Part shown: positions 24,217 to 33,681 of the stretch, piece by piece
How the letters are laid out: every line of letters starts with the position of its first letter
How positions within the stretch are numbered: position 1 is the stretch's first letter
Origin: Rufibacter sp. LB8
Lineage (GTDB): Bacteria > Bacteroidota > Bacteroidia > Cytophagales > Hymenobacteraceae
DNA length: 64,000 nt
NCBI RefSeq assembly: GCF_014876185.1
Contig: NZ_JADALJ010000001.1
Span: 2,461,501 to 2,525,500, forward strand
Reading direction: 5' to 3'
Notes under the pieces: generated by a model
The model's database searches: none
Seen by the model: only the letters and a program-made list of their open reading frames with translations
Told to the model about the DNA's origin: nothing
Program-made: the position numbers and the translations under genes

Positions 24217-25071
24217 TCACCGCAGGTCAGAGTTTTTCTCCTGACCCTGCTCAGGGTCAGAACGAGGAACCATGGCCAATACCTGGCGGAGCTCTTCTCG
24301 AAGGCCGCGCACTTCGTTCTGTAATTGGGTAATCTGTTGGGCACCGGCCACTTCAGAGGTGGCACTGGCGGCGTCACGGTCCAGGAAAAAGCTGGCCAGC
24401 AAGGCCGTGAAATACCCGAAGACGGCAAACCCGTACAAGGCCAGCACAAAGCAAAGCGCCCGGCCCTCGGGGGTTTTGGGCCAGGCCTCGCTTCCCATGG
24501 AAATCAAGATCATGGCCGTCCACCAGAGCGCCTCGCCGTAAGTAGTCAAACCGCCGTCAACCTCTTTTTCAAACGCATACATGCCAGCCGCGCCGGCAAA
24601 CAAAACTGCTAAGGACAAAGCCAGCATGTACCCGAAGCCCCGCCGTCCCATGGTGGCGCCCAGGCTTTTCATGCCGCGGTTCAGCGAACTGAGCACCCGC
24701 ACCAAGCGCACGCCGCGGGCCGCCCGCACGGTCCGGAACACCCGGGCAAACCGCGCCAGCCGGAACACGCGCAAGGCGGGCACGGCCAGTGAAATCAGCG
24801 TGAGCCAATTGGTTTTCAGGAAGGGCATTTTCTCAGGGGCCAGCATCAGTCTCAGTAGAAAGTCCAGCACAAAGATTCCCCAGATGCAGTAGTTCACCAG
24901 TTCCAGCACCGGCCCCAGGTCCCAGATAAACTCCACCACCAGCAGCACCAGCCACGCAAAACCCAGCACAATCATGGGCATTTCCATGGCGCGCTGCACC
25001 TGGCGCAGGAGCTGGCGGCGCTCACGGTTCAAGTCTTGGTTGGCGGCAGTAGGCGTTAGCTTAGGGGGCAT
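24217..25071 (-). CDS. Voltage-sensor-type ion channel with an atypical pore filter
   Basis: 284 residues, six membrane segments and a C-terminal coiled coil. S4 is rich in regularly spaced Arg (RVFRLARFARVFRTVRAARGVRLVRVL region, residues about 100-127), as in Kv-like bacterial channels. The pore loop at about 190-212 reads EALWWTAMILISMGSEAWPKTPEGR: the potassium filter TVGYGD is replaced by SMGSEAWP. The C-terminal part (QQITQLQNEVRGLREELRQVL) should form a tetramerising coiled coil. Ion selectivity is therefore open; it may belong to a known MGSxxWP-type subfamily of bacterial ion transporters. It is divergent from tamB. Confidence 0.85.
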   Translation of the reverse strand: MPPKLTPTAANQDLNRERRQLLRQVQRAMEMPMIVLGFAWLVLLVVEFIWDLGPVLELVNYCIWGIFVLDFLLRLMLAPEKMPFLKTNWLTLISLAVPALRVFRLARFARVFRTVRAARGVRLVRVLSSLNRGMKSLGATMGRRGFGYMLALSLAVLFAGAAGMYAFEKEVDGGLTTYGEALWWTAMILISMGSEAWPKTPEGRALCFVLALYGFAVFGYFTALLASFFLDRDAASATSEVAGAQQITQLQNEVRGLREELRQVLAMVPRSDPEQGQEKNSDLR

Positions 25072-25140
25072 AGACAGTTTTTATTGGTTTTACGTCGCTT
25101 TGGCTGGAACGGGTACCTGCGTCGGCATTGCGGCAACTAC

Positions 25141-25180
25141 CCGTTTTTACCTTCATTTCTGAAAATGGAGCCAAAAACGG
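25141..25180. repeat. Palindromic repeat, copy 18
   Basis: CCGTTTTTACCTTCATTT / AAATGGAGCCAAAAACGG, loop CTGA-like. Sits in the divergent spacer between the channel gene and tamB, an unusual upstream position. Confidence 0.8.
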
Positions 25181-25228
25181 CTTTTCTTATATGTATATGC
25201 GCTTTGCTATGTAACCACGGCTATCTGG

Positions 25229-28200
25229 TTGGAGTACAAGGAACATCTTAAGATTTTACCAGCATTTACTTTGTCTACGCATACTGTAAAAAAATACGTC
25301 CTGGGCACCTTAAAAGTGCTCCTGTGGGTGATTGGGGGAATTCTGGTGCTGGTGGTGGGCTTGCTCCTGGCGTTGCAGGTACCCAAGGTGCAGGATTTTG
25401 CCACGCGCAAAGCCGAAGGCTACCTTCAGGACAAGCTCGGCACCGAGGTGCGCATCGGGAAATTCCGGAGCGATTTCAGGAAAGATATTCTCCTGGACGA
25501 CGTGTACCTGGAAGACCAGAAAGGTGACACGCTTTGGTACTCTGAGCACCTGGCCGTAAACCTGGACATTCTGGGTCTGTTGAAGTCCAAAGTCGCGCTC
25601 AAGTCCCTGGAACTGGAGAACGCCACGCTCAACATACAGCGCTCCCTGCCCGACAGCACCTTCAACTTTGACTACATCCTGGCCGCCTTCGCCACCACAC
25701 CCGCAGACACCACGGTTACAGACACCACCGCCGGGTTCAATTATGACATTGGCACCATTGACTTAAAGAACATCTACCTCACCTACAAAGACCAGGTCAA
25801 CGGTCAGAACGTGCGCACCCGCGTGGGCAGCCTCAACCTGGCCATGGACGAACTGGACCTGGAGAAGGAAATTTACCGCATAGGCGACATCGCGCTCAAA
25901 GACACCTGGGTAGACATGGTACAGACCAAAGTGCCGCCAGAAACCGAGTCAGAGCCGCTCACTATGCAGTTTGGCTTGGGCAACGTGGCCCTGGACCGCG
26001 TAAAAGTAAAATACCGAAACGGCGTTTCCCGGCAGTACATTGACTTTAACGTAGGCAAAGCCCGCGTAGCGCCAGAGAACATTGACCTGGTGAACACGCG
26101 CCTGGACCTGGCCAACCTGGAACTGCACAACAGCACCCTGGCCTACGCCCACAATGCAGACGTGCCCGCCGAATACCGCGTGGTGAACCCCGTAGAGGCC
26201 GTGGAAGCCCTGGAGGAAGCCGTGGAGAAAACCACCGGTGAACCCGTCAATTGGATAGTGACCCTGGACAAACTAAACGTGACCGGCGTAGATGCTTCCT
26301 TTGATAACTATGACGCGCCCAAGCAGGCCAAAGGCATGGACTTCAACCACCTGCTGGCCCGTAATCTTAACATTCAACTGGAAGACCTGAATTTTAGCAC
26401 CAACCGCACCACCGCGCAACTAAACCAACTGGCGTTTCAGGAGCAGAGCGGGTTTGAAATCAAGCAGTTCAACGCGGGCATCTTGTTTGACTCCGTGCAG
26501 ACCGAACTTTCTGATTTGGTGCTGGAAACCGGCCACAGCCGCATCGCGCGCCGCATTCGCGTAGGTTATCCATCTCTGGAAAACGCCGCGGATGATTTGT
26601 CCAAACTCACCTTGAACGCCGATTTCCAGAACACCTACATCGGGTTTAGAGACATTGCTTTGCTGCAACCAGCCTTGGCCAGCCAACCGCCCATTGCGGG
26701 AAATTTGGCGCAGACTGTGCGTTTGAACGGACAAATCAACGGCCGCATGGACAACTTGCTGCTCAACAACTTCCGGGTAAGTGGTTATAGAAACACTGAA
26801 CTGGCATTGAGCGGGCGCATCAGAGGGTTGCCGAACATGGAGAACCTGCTGGCAAATATTCAAATCAACCGGTTCAAGACTACGGCGGCAGACATTAAAT
26901 CTTTGGTTCCAGCGGGCACGCTGCCGGCCAACATCACCTTGCCGCCTTCCATTGAGGTAGACGGCAGGTTCAGCGGTTCCATGACAGCCTTTGACGTAGA
27001 TGCCACCATCCGGACTTCCTTCGGCAACGCCGTGGCCAAGATTGACATGACTCCGGGCCGTTCGCCGGGCCAGGAACGCATTAAAGGTGATGTACGCCTC
27101 CTTCGGTTTGATTTGGGCAAGCTGCTGCAGAACCCAGCCCTGGGCAAAGCGTCTTTGGTGGCCAACATCAACGGCACCGGCTTGGCCCCGGAGAACATGG
27201 TGGCCAGCATTGACGGAAAGGTGCAGAGCCTGGAATACAACGGCTACGCCTACCGAAACATTGACCTGGACGTGGACGTGAACCGAAACCGCTATGACAT
27301 CAAAGCCCTCAGCGCCAAAGACGACAACCTGGACTTTAAACTGAACGGCGTGGTGAACCTGCGCGGCGCTCAACCTACGTACAACTTCGCGGCTAACATT
27401 GCGCACATAGATTTCCAGGCCCTGAAACTTTACTCAGAAGACTTGCGCCTGCGCGGCAGAATTGAAGCCAACATGAGCGGCGCAGATGCCAACAGCCTGA
27501 ACGGTACCTTGGTCGCGAGAGATGCAGCTATTACGTCTAACAACCAGGTCTTGCCCATTGACTCCCTGAACCTGGCGTTGGTGCAGCGCCCCGGCCAGAC
27601 AGAGGTTCGCTTGCGGTCAGATATTCTAACGGCCAACTTAGACGGCAACCTGGGCTTAGGCAACCTGGCCCCGGAACTGATGAACCACATCAGTCGCTAT
27701 TATGACATTGGCAACGGGCCGTACAAACCATCTGGCACACCGCAGCAGTTCAGTTTTGGTATGGCGCTGCACAAGCCCCGCATCTTCGCCGCGTTTGTCC
27801 CCGGTTTGCGCCGAATTCAGCTAGACACCTTGTATGGTTCTTATGACAGCCGAACCGCCAATCTTCAGGTAAATGCCATTGTGCCGCGCGTGCGCTACAG
27901 CGGCTATCGGTTAGATTCCCTCACGTTAAAAGTTGATTCCAATCCTGAACAGTTGAACTACGCCGTTCGGGCAGAATCCATCAGACAAGACACCTCTTTC
28001 AGGGCGAACAATATTGTACTGGGCGGCAACGTGCAGGACAATGTGGTGGCGCTTAGGGCGGCCAACCAAAGCGCAGCCGGCGAAGAAGAAACCGCGCTTG
28101 GGCTGCAAATGAAAAACATTGGCACCGGCTTTGAAATCGCCTTCACGCCAGACCTGATCATTAACCGGGACCGATGGGAAGTGGCAGCCGGCAACTTCGT

Positions 28201-30295
28201 GCGGTATTACACAGCCAACGGGGCGGTAGTAGCCAACAACCTGCGCTTGTCCAACGGTCCGCAGGCCATCACGCTGCAAAGTCAGAAACCTAACTCGCAG
28301 ACCTCGCCGCTGAATGTGAATTTACAGAACCTTGACCTGGGATATCTGACCAGAGCCGTCATACAAGATGACAGCCTGGTGGCCGGTACGCTTAACGGCA
28401 CGGCCACGGTCAATGACCTCACGGGCAACATGAGCTTTACCGCCGATATGGCCCTTACGGGACTTCGGTACCAAACCAGCCCCGTGGGCGATCTTTCATT
28501 ACAGGCGCGTAACAACGGCCCCGATCGCTATGATATGACCGCCAGGCTTACCGGCAACGGTAACAACGTGACGTTGGGCGGCTATTACCTCACCACCGGC
28601 AACCAACCCATGTCGTTTGACTTAAACCTTGACCAACTGAACCTGGCCAGTTTGCAGCCCTTCACCCAAGGTATGCTGAAGAACATGAGCGGTGGATTAC
28701 TGGGAACAGTAGCCATACGCGGTTCCATGGACCAACCCAACATGGCCGGAGACTTACAGTTCAGCAACGCTACCTTCAACGTGGCCATGCTCAACTCTAC
28801 CTATAGAATTCCAGATGAGCGCCTGAGCGTGACTAACCAGGGCATTCAGTTTGATGATTTTGTATTGCTGGATTCTCTGAACAACAAGGCCACCATCAAC
28901 GGCAACATTGCCACCACCAACTTCCTGGATTACAAACTGGACCTGCGCGCGGTCACAGACAACTTTTTGGTCATGAACAGCACCGCCGCCGACAATGCGC
29001 TGTACTTCGGTACTGTGTATGTTGATAGTGATACCCGCATAACCGGTGACCAGAACGTGCCCGTCATTAATACCAACGTGAAGATTGGTCCCAATTCCAA
29101 CTTCACCTATGTGTTGCCCGATGAGGAAGTGACCCCTAACAAAGACGGTATTGTGGTGTTCATTGACGTAGACAGCACCCGCAACCGCCGCCTGGCCCGC
29201 CAGAAATTACTGGACACCACCGACGTGGAGGAAGCTATGAGCGGTATTGAAATGGCCATGACCCTGGAACTCACCAATGAAACGCCTATCACGGTAATCG
29301 TAGACCAGAACTCCGGTGACAACCTTACTATTAACGGCGATGCCATCATGAACGTGGGGTATGACGTGACCGAGAACATTACCCTCACTGGTAGGTTTGA
29401 CGTGACTGAAGGCCAGTATTCCCTGAACCTCTATGAACTGGTCAAACGCGAGTTCCAGATAGCGCCGGGCAGTTCGGTGGTCTGGACTGGTGACCCCTTT
29501 GAAGGCAACGCAGACATTACCGCCATTTACAACGTAGACGCCTCGCCGCTGGAGTTGATTCAGAGCCAGGTGGGCGGCATGGACGCGGCCCAAACCAACC
29601 AGTACCGCAACAAGATGCCGTTTGATGTGCACCTGATGCTGAAGGGCGAATTGATGAAGCCAGAAATTTCCTTCAACATTGAGGTAGACGAGAAACGCAA
29701 AGGAAGCGTGGCCGAAGTAGATGCCCGTCTGGAGCAACTGAGCCAACCCACCCAGGAATCTGAGCGCACCAAGCAGGTTTTCTCTTTATTGGTGTTGGGC
29801 AGGTTCATGGCGCAGGATCCGTTGGCGTCTTCGGCGGGCGGGGGCATTAACAGTGCGCTGCGCGGAAGTGCCAGCAAGGTGCTCTCAGACCAACTCAACA
29901 ACCTCACCGGCGATTACCTGGGCGGGCTGGGTTTGGAACTGGGCTTGAACTCCTATGATGACTTCTCCAGCGGCGAGGCCCAGAGCCGCACTGACCTGAA
30001 CATCGCCATGCAGCGGCAACTGCTCAATGATCGCCTCACCGTGCGCTTTGGTACAGACGTGAACCTGGAAGGCAGCGGCCAGACCCAGAACGGCAACGCC
30101 AGCGGGTTTGCCGGTGACGTTTCTGTGGAATATTCCATCATGCCAGACGGGCGGTTGCGGTTGCGGGCCTTCCGGCAGAACGCCTATGAAGGTTTCTTAG
30201 ACGGGCAGTTGCAGCGCACCGGGCTCTCTTTAATTTTCGTGCGGGACTATGACAGCCTGGCCGAACTTTTCAAAAACACAGGCAAAGCAAAATAA
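25229..30295 (+). CDS. tamB: TamB-like translocation and assembly module protein
   Basis: Up to 1688 residues. An inner-membrane anchor near residues 30-50 (VLLWVIGGILVLVVGLLLAL) is followed by a very long periplasmic beta-rich region (AsmA-like at the start: VQDFATRKAEGYLQDKLGTEV) and a C-terminal DUF490/TamB domain (about 1340-1660: NLTINGDAIMNVGYDVTENITLTGRFDVTEGQYSL, FQIAPGSSVVWTGDPFEGNADITAIYNV). It forms a bridge between membranes for outer-membrane protein assembly or lipid transport. The start is uncertain: the longest frame opens with TTG 25229, and another in-frame TTG is at 25271; no ATG precedes the anchor. The stop overlaps the tamL start by one base (TAATG), indicating translational coupling. 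Confidence 0.93.
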   Translation: MEYKEHLKILPAFTLSTHTVKKYVLGTLKVLLWVIGGILVLVVGLLLALQVPKVQDFATRKAEGYLQDKLGTEVRIGKFRSDFRKDILLDDVYLEDQKGDTLWYSEHLAVNLDILGLLKSKVALKSLELENATLNIQRSLPDSTFNFDYILAAFATTPADTTVTDTTAGFNYDIGTIDLKNIYLTYKDQVNGQNVRTRVGSLNLAMDELDLEKEIYRIGDIALKDTWVDMVQTKVPPETESEPLTMQFGLGNVALDRVKVKYRNGVSRQYIDFNVGKARVAPENIDLVNTRLDLANLELHNSTLAYAHNADVPAEYRVVNPVEAVEALEEAVEKTTGEPVNWIVTLDKLNVTGVDASFDNYDAPKQAKGMDFNHLLARNLNIQLEDLNFSTNRTTAQLNQLAFQEQSGFEIKQFNAGILFDSVQTELSDLVLETGHSRIARRIRVGYPSLENAADDLSKLTLNADFQNTYIGFRDIALLQPALASQPPIAGNLAQTVRLNGQINGRMDNLLLNNFRVSGYRNTELALSGRIRGLPNMENLLANIQINRFKTTAADIKSLVPAGTLPANITLPPSIEVDGRFSGSMTAFDVDATIRTSFGNAVAKIDMTPGRSPGQERIKGDVRLLRFDLGKLLQNPALGKASLVANINGTGLAPENMVASIDGKVQSLEYNGYAYRNIDLDVDVNRNRYDIKALSAKDDNLDFKLNGVVNLRGAQPTYNFAANIAHIDFQALKLYSEDLRLRGRIEANMSGADANSLNGTLVARDAAITSNNQVLPIDSLNLALVQRPGQTEVRLRSDILTANLDGNLGLGNLAPELMNHISRYYDIGNGPYKPSGTPQQFSFGMALHKPRIFAAFVPGLRRIQLDTLYGSYDSRTANLQVNAIVPRVRYSGYRLDSLTLKVDSNPEQLNYAVRAESIRQDTSFRANNIVLGGNVQDNVVALRAANQSAAGEEETALGLQMKNIGTGFEIAFTPDLIINRDRWEVAAGNFVRYYTANGAVVANNLRLSNGPQAITLQSQKPNSQTSPLNVNLQNLDLGYLTRAVIQDDSLVAGTLNGTATVNDLTGNMSFTADMALTGLRYQTSPVGDLSLQARNNGPDRYDMTARLTGNGNNVTLGGYYLTTGNQPMSFDLNLDQLNLASLQPFTQGMLKNMSGGLLGTVAIRGSMDQPNMAGDLQFSNATFNVAMLNSTYRIPDERLSVTNQGIQFDDFVLLDSLNNKATINGNIATTNFLDYKLDLRAVTDNFLVMNSTAADNALYFGTVYVDSDTRITGDQNVPVINTNVKIGPNSNFTYVLPDEEVTPNKDGIVVFIDVDSTRNRRLARQKLLDTTDVEEAMSGIEMAMTLELTNETPITVIVDQNSGDNLTINGDAIMNVGYDVTENITLTGRFDVTEGQYSLNLYELVKREFQIAPGSSVVWTGDPFEGNADITAIYNVDASPLELIQSQVGGMDAAQTNQYRNKMPFDVHLMLKGELMKPEISFNIEVDEKRKGSVAEVDARLEQLSQPTQESERTKQVFSLLVLGRFMAQDPLASSAGGGINSALRGSASKVLSDQLNNLTGDYLGGLGLELGLNSYDDFSSGEAQSRTDLNIAMQRQLLNDRLTVRFGTDVNLEGSGQTQNGNASGFAGDVSVEYSIMPDGRLRLRAFRQNAYEGFLDGQLQRTGLSLIFVRDYDSLAELFKNTGKAK

Positions 30296-32631
30296 TGATA
30301 TCGGCACTCAACCTTTCTTCTTTCACACGTTCCCATTGGCTGGGCTTGTTGCTAGTGCTCTTTACGGCGGCGGGCTGCAGCAGCACCAAAAGCGTTCCGG
30401 CCGGGGATTATCTTTACATTGGCGGCAACATCAAGGTCAATTCGCCTAACCCAGAAACCGATACCAAACCACTGGAGTCTGAGTTGGCCGCCGCCATCAG
30501 GCCGCAGCCTAACACGTCTTTTCTGGGTATTCGTCCCAAGTTATGGCTTTACAACGCCATGGGCGGCAACAAAGAAACCAAGGGCATCAAGAACTGGATC
30601 AAGACGCGCTTAGGCGAACCGCCCGTTTTGTTAAGCGAAGCTGACCCGAGGCGCGTACGGGGCCAAATGACCAACCGGCTCTACAACAACGGCTATTTTT
30701 CGCCCACCCTGGAGCACCAGCTAGACACCACCAGCAAGCGCAAGATGGCCATGGTCAACTACACCGCCACGGTGGGCAAGCAGTACATCATTGAGAACGT
30801 GCAGTTCCCGCAGGGGCAAGACAGCGCCTCGCAGCGCATACGTGAGACTGCCCCGCTAAGCCTGCTCAAACCCGGCGAGCCGTACAACCTGCAGAACATG
30901 ATCAATGAACGCCTTCGCATTGACGAGTTCATGAAAGAGCAGGGTTTCTTTTTCTTTGACGAGGACTACCTGGTGTTTCACGTAGACAGCAGCCGCAACA
31001 ACAAGGTGAACGTGTTTGTGCGCCTCAAAGACAACGCGCCCTCCAAAGCCCTCATCCCCTACCGCTACAAACAGGTGAGCATTTACACAGATTACTCCCT
31101 CACCGACAGTATTGGAGATTCTGAGGCGCCCGTGGTGTACCAAGACTACAAATATTACCCAGACGAAGAAACCTTTAAGGCCAAAACCATTCTGAACGCG
31201 GTCTTTATTGAGAACAATGATTTGTACAGCCGAAAAAGGCATTTGCAGACCATTAACCGCCTCATGGATTTGGGAACATTCAAATTCGCGGAGGTTCGGC
31301 TCACCCCCCAGGATTCTGCCGGTCTTGACGGTCGCCTGAACGCCGCCATTCTGCTCACGCAGAGCAAGAAAAAATCACTTAGGGCTGAAGTACAGACGGT
31401 GCAAAAGTCCAATGGCTACGCCGGTCCGGGCCTCACGGTCAGCTTCAGGAACCGCAACGCCCTCCGCGGCGCCGAATTATTGCTGATCAACCTGGTGGGC
31501 TCGTTTGAGTCGCAGCTTAGCGGCGACACCACCACGTCTGGCCTTACTTCCATAGAAATGGGCGCCGATGCCGAGTTGCACGTGCCGCGTATCATCTCCC
31601 CGTTTGACATCAGAATCTCCAACAGTATGTACCAGCCCCGCACACGGTTTAAGGTGGGTTTTCGGTTTATTGACCGACGGGAATATTTTCAGCAGAACTC
31701 GGTCAACTTTGAGTACGGCTACAGCTGGAAACAACGCGCAACCACCGAAATCATCCTGAATCCGGTGGCCGTGCAGTACAGCCGCTTGCTCAACCCCACC
31801 CCGGCGTTTCAGAAGATTCTGGACCAGCGTCCTTTTCTGGAAAGGGCATTTGAGCAACAGCTGATTATTGGGGGCAATTATCGCATGGTCTACAACGCGC
31901 AGGCCATTCCGGGCAAAAAGCACCAACTCTATGTAAGCCCAGGAATAGACGCAGCCGGCGGTCTGTGGGGCCTTTTTTATAGGGCCAAAAACAAACGCCC
32001 CGCTGACCCCAAAGACCCCAATACCTTGGGCGGACAGGCTCTGGCTCAGTACGTGAAACTGGACCTGGAGACGCGCTATTATTTCAACATCACAGACAAA
32101 TTGGTGCTGGCCACGCGCCTGTTAGGCGGCTATGGCCTACCTTACGGTAACAGCGAGGTACTGCCTTACATCAAGCAATACGGCATTGGCGGCCCTAACA
32201 GCATCAGGGCGTTTGCGCCCCGCAGCATTGGCCCCGGCGTGTACAACCCAAATTCCCAAACAACGGTAGATGGGTCCGTGGCCAACAGTTTCGCTTTCTT
32301 TGACCAGACCGGCGACATCAGGCTGGAAGGCAACGCCGAGTTCCGGTTCCCGCTCATGGACCCTTATTTGAAAGGAGCCGTGTTTGTAGATGCCGGTAAC
32401 ATCTGGCTGGTGAACGAAGGTGACCGCAAAGGCGGCAAATTTTCCGGCAACTTCATGAGCGAACTGGCCATTGGCGCCGGGGCTGGCGTGCGGGTAGACG
32501 TGCAGTTCTTCGTGATCAGGTTTGACCTGGCCTATCCGTTACGGGACCCTACTTTCCCTAATGGTGATCGGCCTACTACTGGGTTGTTCGGGAAAGGTGT
32601 GTTGAACCTGGCGATTGGGTATCCTTTCTAG
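30295..32631 (+). CDS. tamL: TamL, BamA-like outer-membrane lipoprotein
   Basis: 778 residues. Lipoprotein signal with lipobox TAAGC (Cys near residue 24), POTRA-like domains at about 45-400 (QYIIENVQFPQGQDS, NNDLYSRKRHLQTINRLMDLGTFKFAEVRL), then an Omp85-type barrel (Bac_surface_Ag) with YGIGGPNSIRAFAPRSIGPG as the family (V)RGF/Y-like loop and a C-terminal strand ending in Phe (GVLNLAIGYPF). It is the Bacteroidota counterpart of TamA, unusual in being lipidated, and works with TamB. The start overlaps the tamB stop by one base. Palindrome 19 follows 30 bases after its stop. Confidence 0.93.
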   Translation: MISALNLSSFTRSHWLGLLLVLFTAAGCSSTKSVPAGDYLYIGGNIKVNSPNPETDTKPLESELAAAIRPQPNTSFLGIRPKLWLYNAMGGNKETKGIKNWIKTRLGEPPVLLSEADPRRVRGQMTNRLYNNGYFSPTLEHQLDTTSKRKMAMVNYTATVGKQYIIENVQFPQGQDSASQRIRETAPLSLLKPGEPYNLQNMINERLRIDEFMKEQGFFFFDEDYLVFHVDSSRNNKVNVFVRLKDNAPSKALIPYRYKQVSIYTDYSLTDSIGDSEAPVVYQDYKYYPDEETFKAKTILNAVFIENNDLYSRKRHLQTINRLMDLGTFKFAEVRLTPQDSAGLDGRLNAAILLTQSKKKSLRAEVQTVQKSNGYAGPGLTVSFRNRNALRGAELLLINLVGSFESQLSGDTTTSGLTSIEMGADAELHVPRIISPFDIRISNSMYQPRTRFKVGFRFIDRREYFQQNSVNFEYGYSWKQRATTEIILNPVAVQYSRLLNPTPAFQKILDQRPFLERAFEQQLIIGGNYRMVYNAQAIPGKKHQLYVSPGIDAAGGLWGLFYRAKNKRPADPKDPNTLGGQALAQYVKLDLETRYYFNITDKLVLATRLLGGYGLPYGNSEVLPYIKQYGIGGPNSIRAFAPRSIGPGVYNPNSQTTVDGSVANSFAFFDQTGDIRLEGNAEFRFPLMDPYLKGAVFVDAGNIWLVNEGDRKGGKFSGNFMSELAIGAGAGVRVDVQFFVIRFDLAYPLRDPTFPNGDRPTTGLFGKGVLNLAIGYPF

Positions 32632-32661
32632 AATTGTTGATTGCTGATTGATAATTGTTGA

Positions 32662-32708
32662 TTTCCGTTTTAGGGCTCATTTCTGGAAATGAGCTCTAAA
32701 ACGGAAAT
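32662..32708. repeat. Palindromic repeat, copy 19
   Basis: TTTCCGTTTTAGGGCTCATTT / AAATGAGCTCTAAAACGGAAA, loop CTGG; A/T pair compensated as in copy 9, plus one G-U pair. 30 bases after the tamL stop. Confidence 0.92.
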
Positions 32709-33156
32709 TTCTTTTTATAGTCATCCTGAGCTTGTCGAAGGATCTAACGAAGATTCCTACTTCCTTCTTCGCGTTTGCCAGAGTTGTGCATTCAGTTTGC
32801 CGTCCTTCCAAATGACCGCTGCATCCTGAGTTTCACAAAACAGCTTTCGCCGTTGTTGGTGTTATCACCAACGACAAAGACTGCGGTTCAACCAGCTTTG
32901 GTGCACACCCTTTGCCTTCCTTCCAAATCGCCGCTGCATCCTAAGTTCTACAAGACGGCCTTTTCCATAGCCGGACTCCGAGCGCTCACGGCCGCGAGGC
33001 CCCGCCTTCCCCTCTCGCGCTGTACCAGCTTCCTGGTGCCTTCGCCACCCGCCTGCCGGCGACGGAACCTGCTTAGGCGCTCGAAGGAAAGGCTGGAAAA
33101 GGTGCGTGTTCATGGGCAGTCTGCGTTTTGGGCATCAGCAGTGCCGCCTGCCCAAA

Positions 33157-33189
33157 AGACCTCACAGGTTTTGGAAACCTGTGAGGTCT
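33157..33189. repeat. Perfect hairpin, 15-bp arms
   Basis: AGACCTCACAGGTTT (33157-33171), loop TGG, AAACCTGTGAGGTCT (33175-33189). A short interspersed hairpin, distinct from the main palindrome family. Confidence 0.9.
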
Positions 33190-33197
33190 ACGCCAAT

Positions 33198-33238
33198 TGC
33201 GTTTCCGGGCTCTGGATTTGAAATGGCGGCGAAACTGG
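33198..33238. repeat. Decayed palindrome copy
   Basis: TGCGTTTCCGGGCTCTGG ... GAAATGGCGGCGAAACTGG keeps the outline of the family but many pairs are lost. Confidence 0.5.
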
Positions 33239-33357
33239 GCAATGCGTGTGCAGGTGGTAGAGACCAGGCACTGCCTTGTCTCTACGGTGGAGGACCCGAC
33301 GAACGCTTGCTCAAAAGACCTCGTAGTGTGCGTAGCTCCTACGAGTGTCTCTGCCAA

Positions 33358-33398
33358 TTACGTTTTTGGGCTCTGTTTTGGAAATGGAGGTGAAAACA
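33358..33398. repeat. Decayed palindrome copy
   Basis: TTACGTTTTTGGGCTCTG ... GGAAATGGAGGTGAAAACAA; recognisable but degenerate. Confidence 0.55.
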
Positions 33399-33574
33399 AG
33401 TTCGTACTTGTAGAGACCAGGCACCGCCTTGTCTCTATAGCATTGCTGTCCAATCCAAATCCTACGCATTCCAGAAAACTCCCCTCCTGTCCTAGGAGGG
33501 GCTGGGGGTGGTCACCTACGTATTCCTAACATCCACTCAATATCAAACCACTTACACCACTTCGTCTCCATCTA

Positions 33575-33618
33575 TTTCCGTTTTCGGCTTCATTTCCAAA
33601 ACAGGGCACAAAAACAGG
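33575..33618. repeat. Palindromic repeat, copy 20
   Basis: TTTCCGTTTTCGGCTTCATTT with a poor right arm (GGGCACAAAAACAGG). Right boundary of the 32.7-33.6 kb spacer. Confidence 0.65.
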
Positions 33619-33621
33619 CAC

Positions 33622-33660
33622 AAAAAAAGAGCGAGACAACCAATTGGCTACCTCGCTCTT
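33622..33660 (-). terminator. Intrinsic terminator of the GH81 gene
   Basis: Read on the minus strand: AAGAGCGAG (33660-33652), loop containing a further ACCAATTGGCT dyad, CTCGCTCTT (33636-33628), then a T-run (A-run 33622-33628 on the plus strand). Confidence 0.88.
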
Positions 33661-33681
33661 CGATTCAAAGATTACCTAAAT

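Larger units (their letters stand above)
32632..33681. other. Kilobase spacer packed with decayed repeats
   Basis: Between convergent tamL and the GH81 gene. Contents: palindromes 19 and 20 at its ends; a GATCCTTCGACAAGCTCAGG-type repeat (reverse, 32722-32752) shared with composite A; a GTTGTTGGTG/CACCAAC hairpin near 32853-32873; a degenerate direct repeat of about 50 bases (about 32798-32850 and 32917-32965); a perfect 15-bp-arm hairpin at 33157-33189; two decayed palindrome copies; GAGACCAGGCA-type repeats (33259-33281 and 33411-33437); and a CTCCCCTCCTG/CTAGGAGGGG element. No credible gene. Confidence 0.8.

Noticed and set aside
26420-27406. 328-codon minus-strand open frame
   Set aside because: Antisense shadow of tamB with no recognisable motif.
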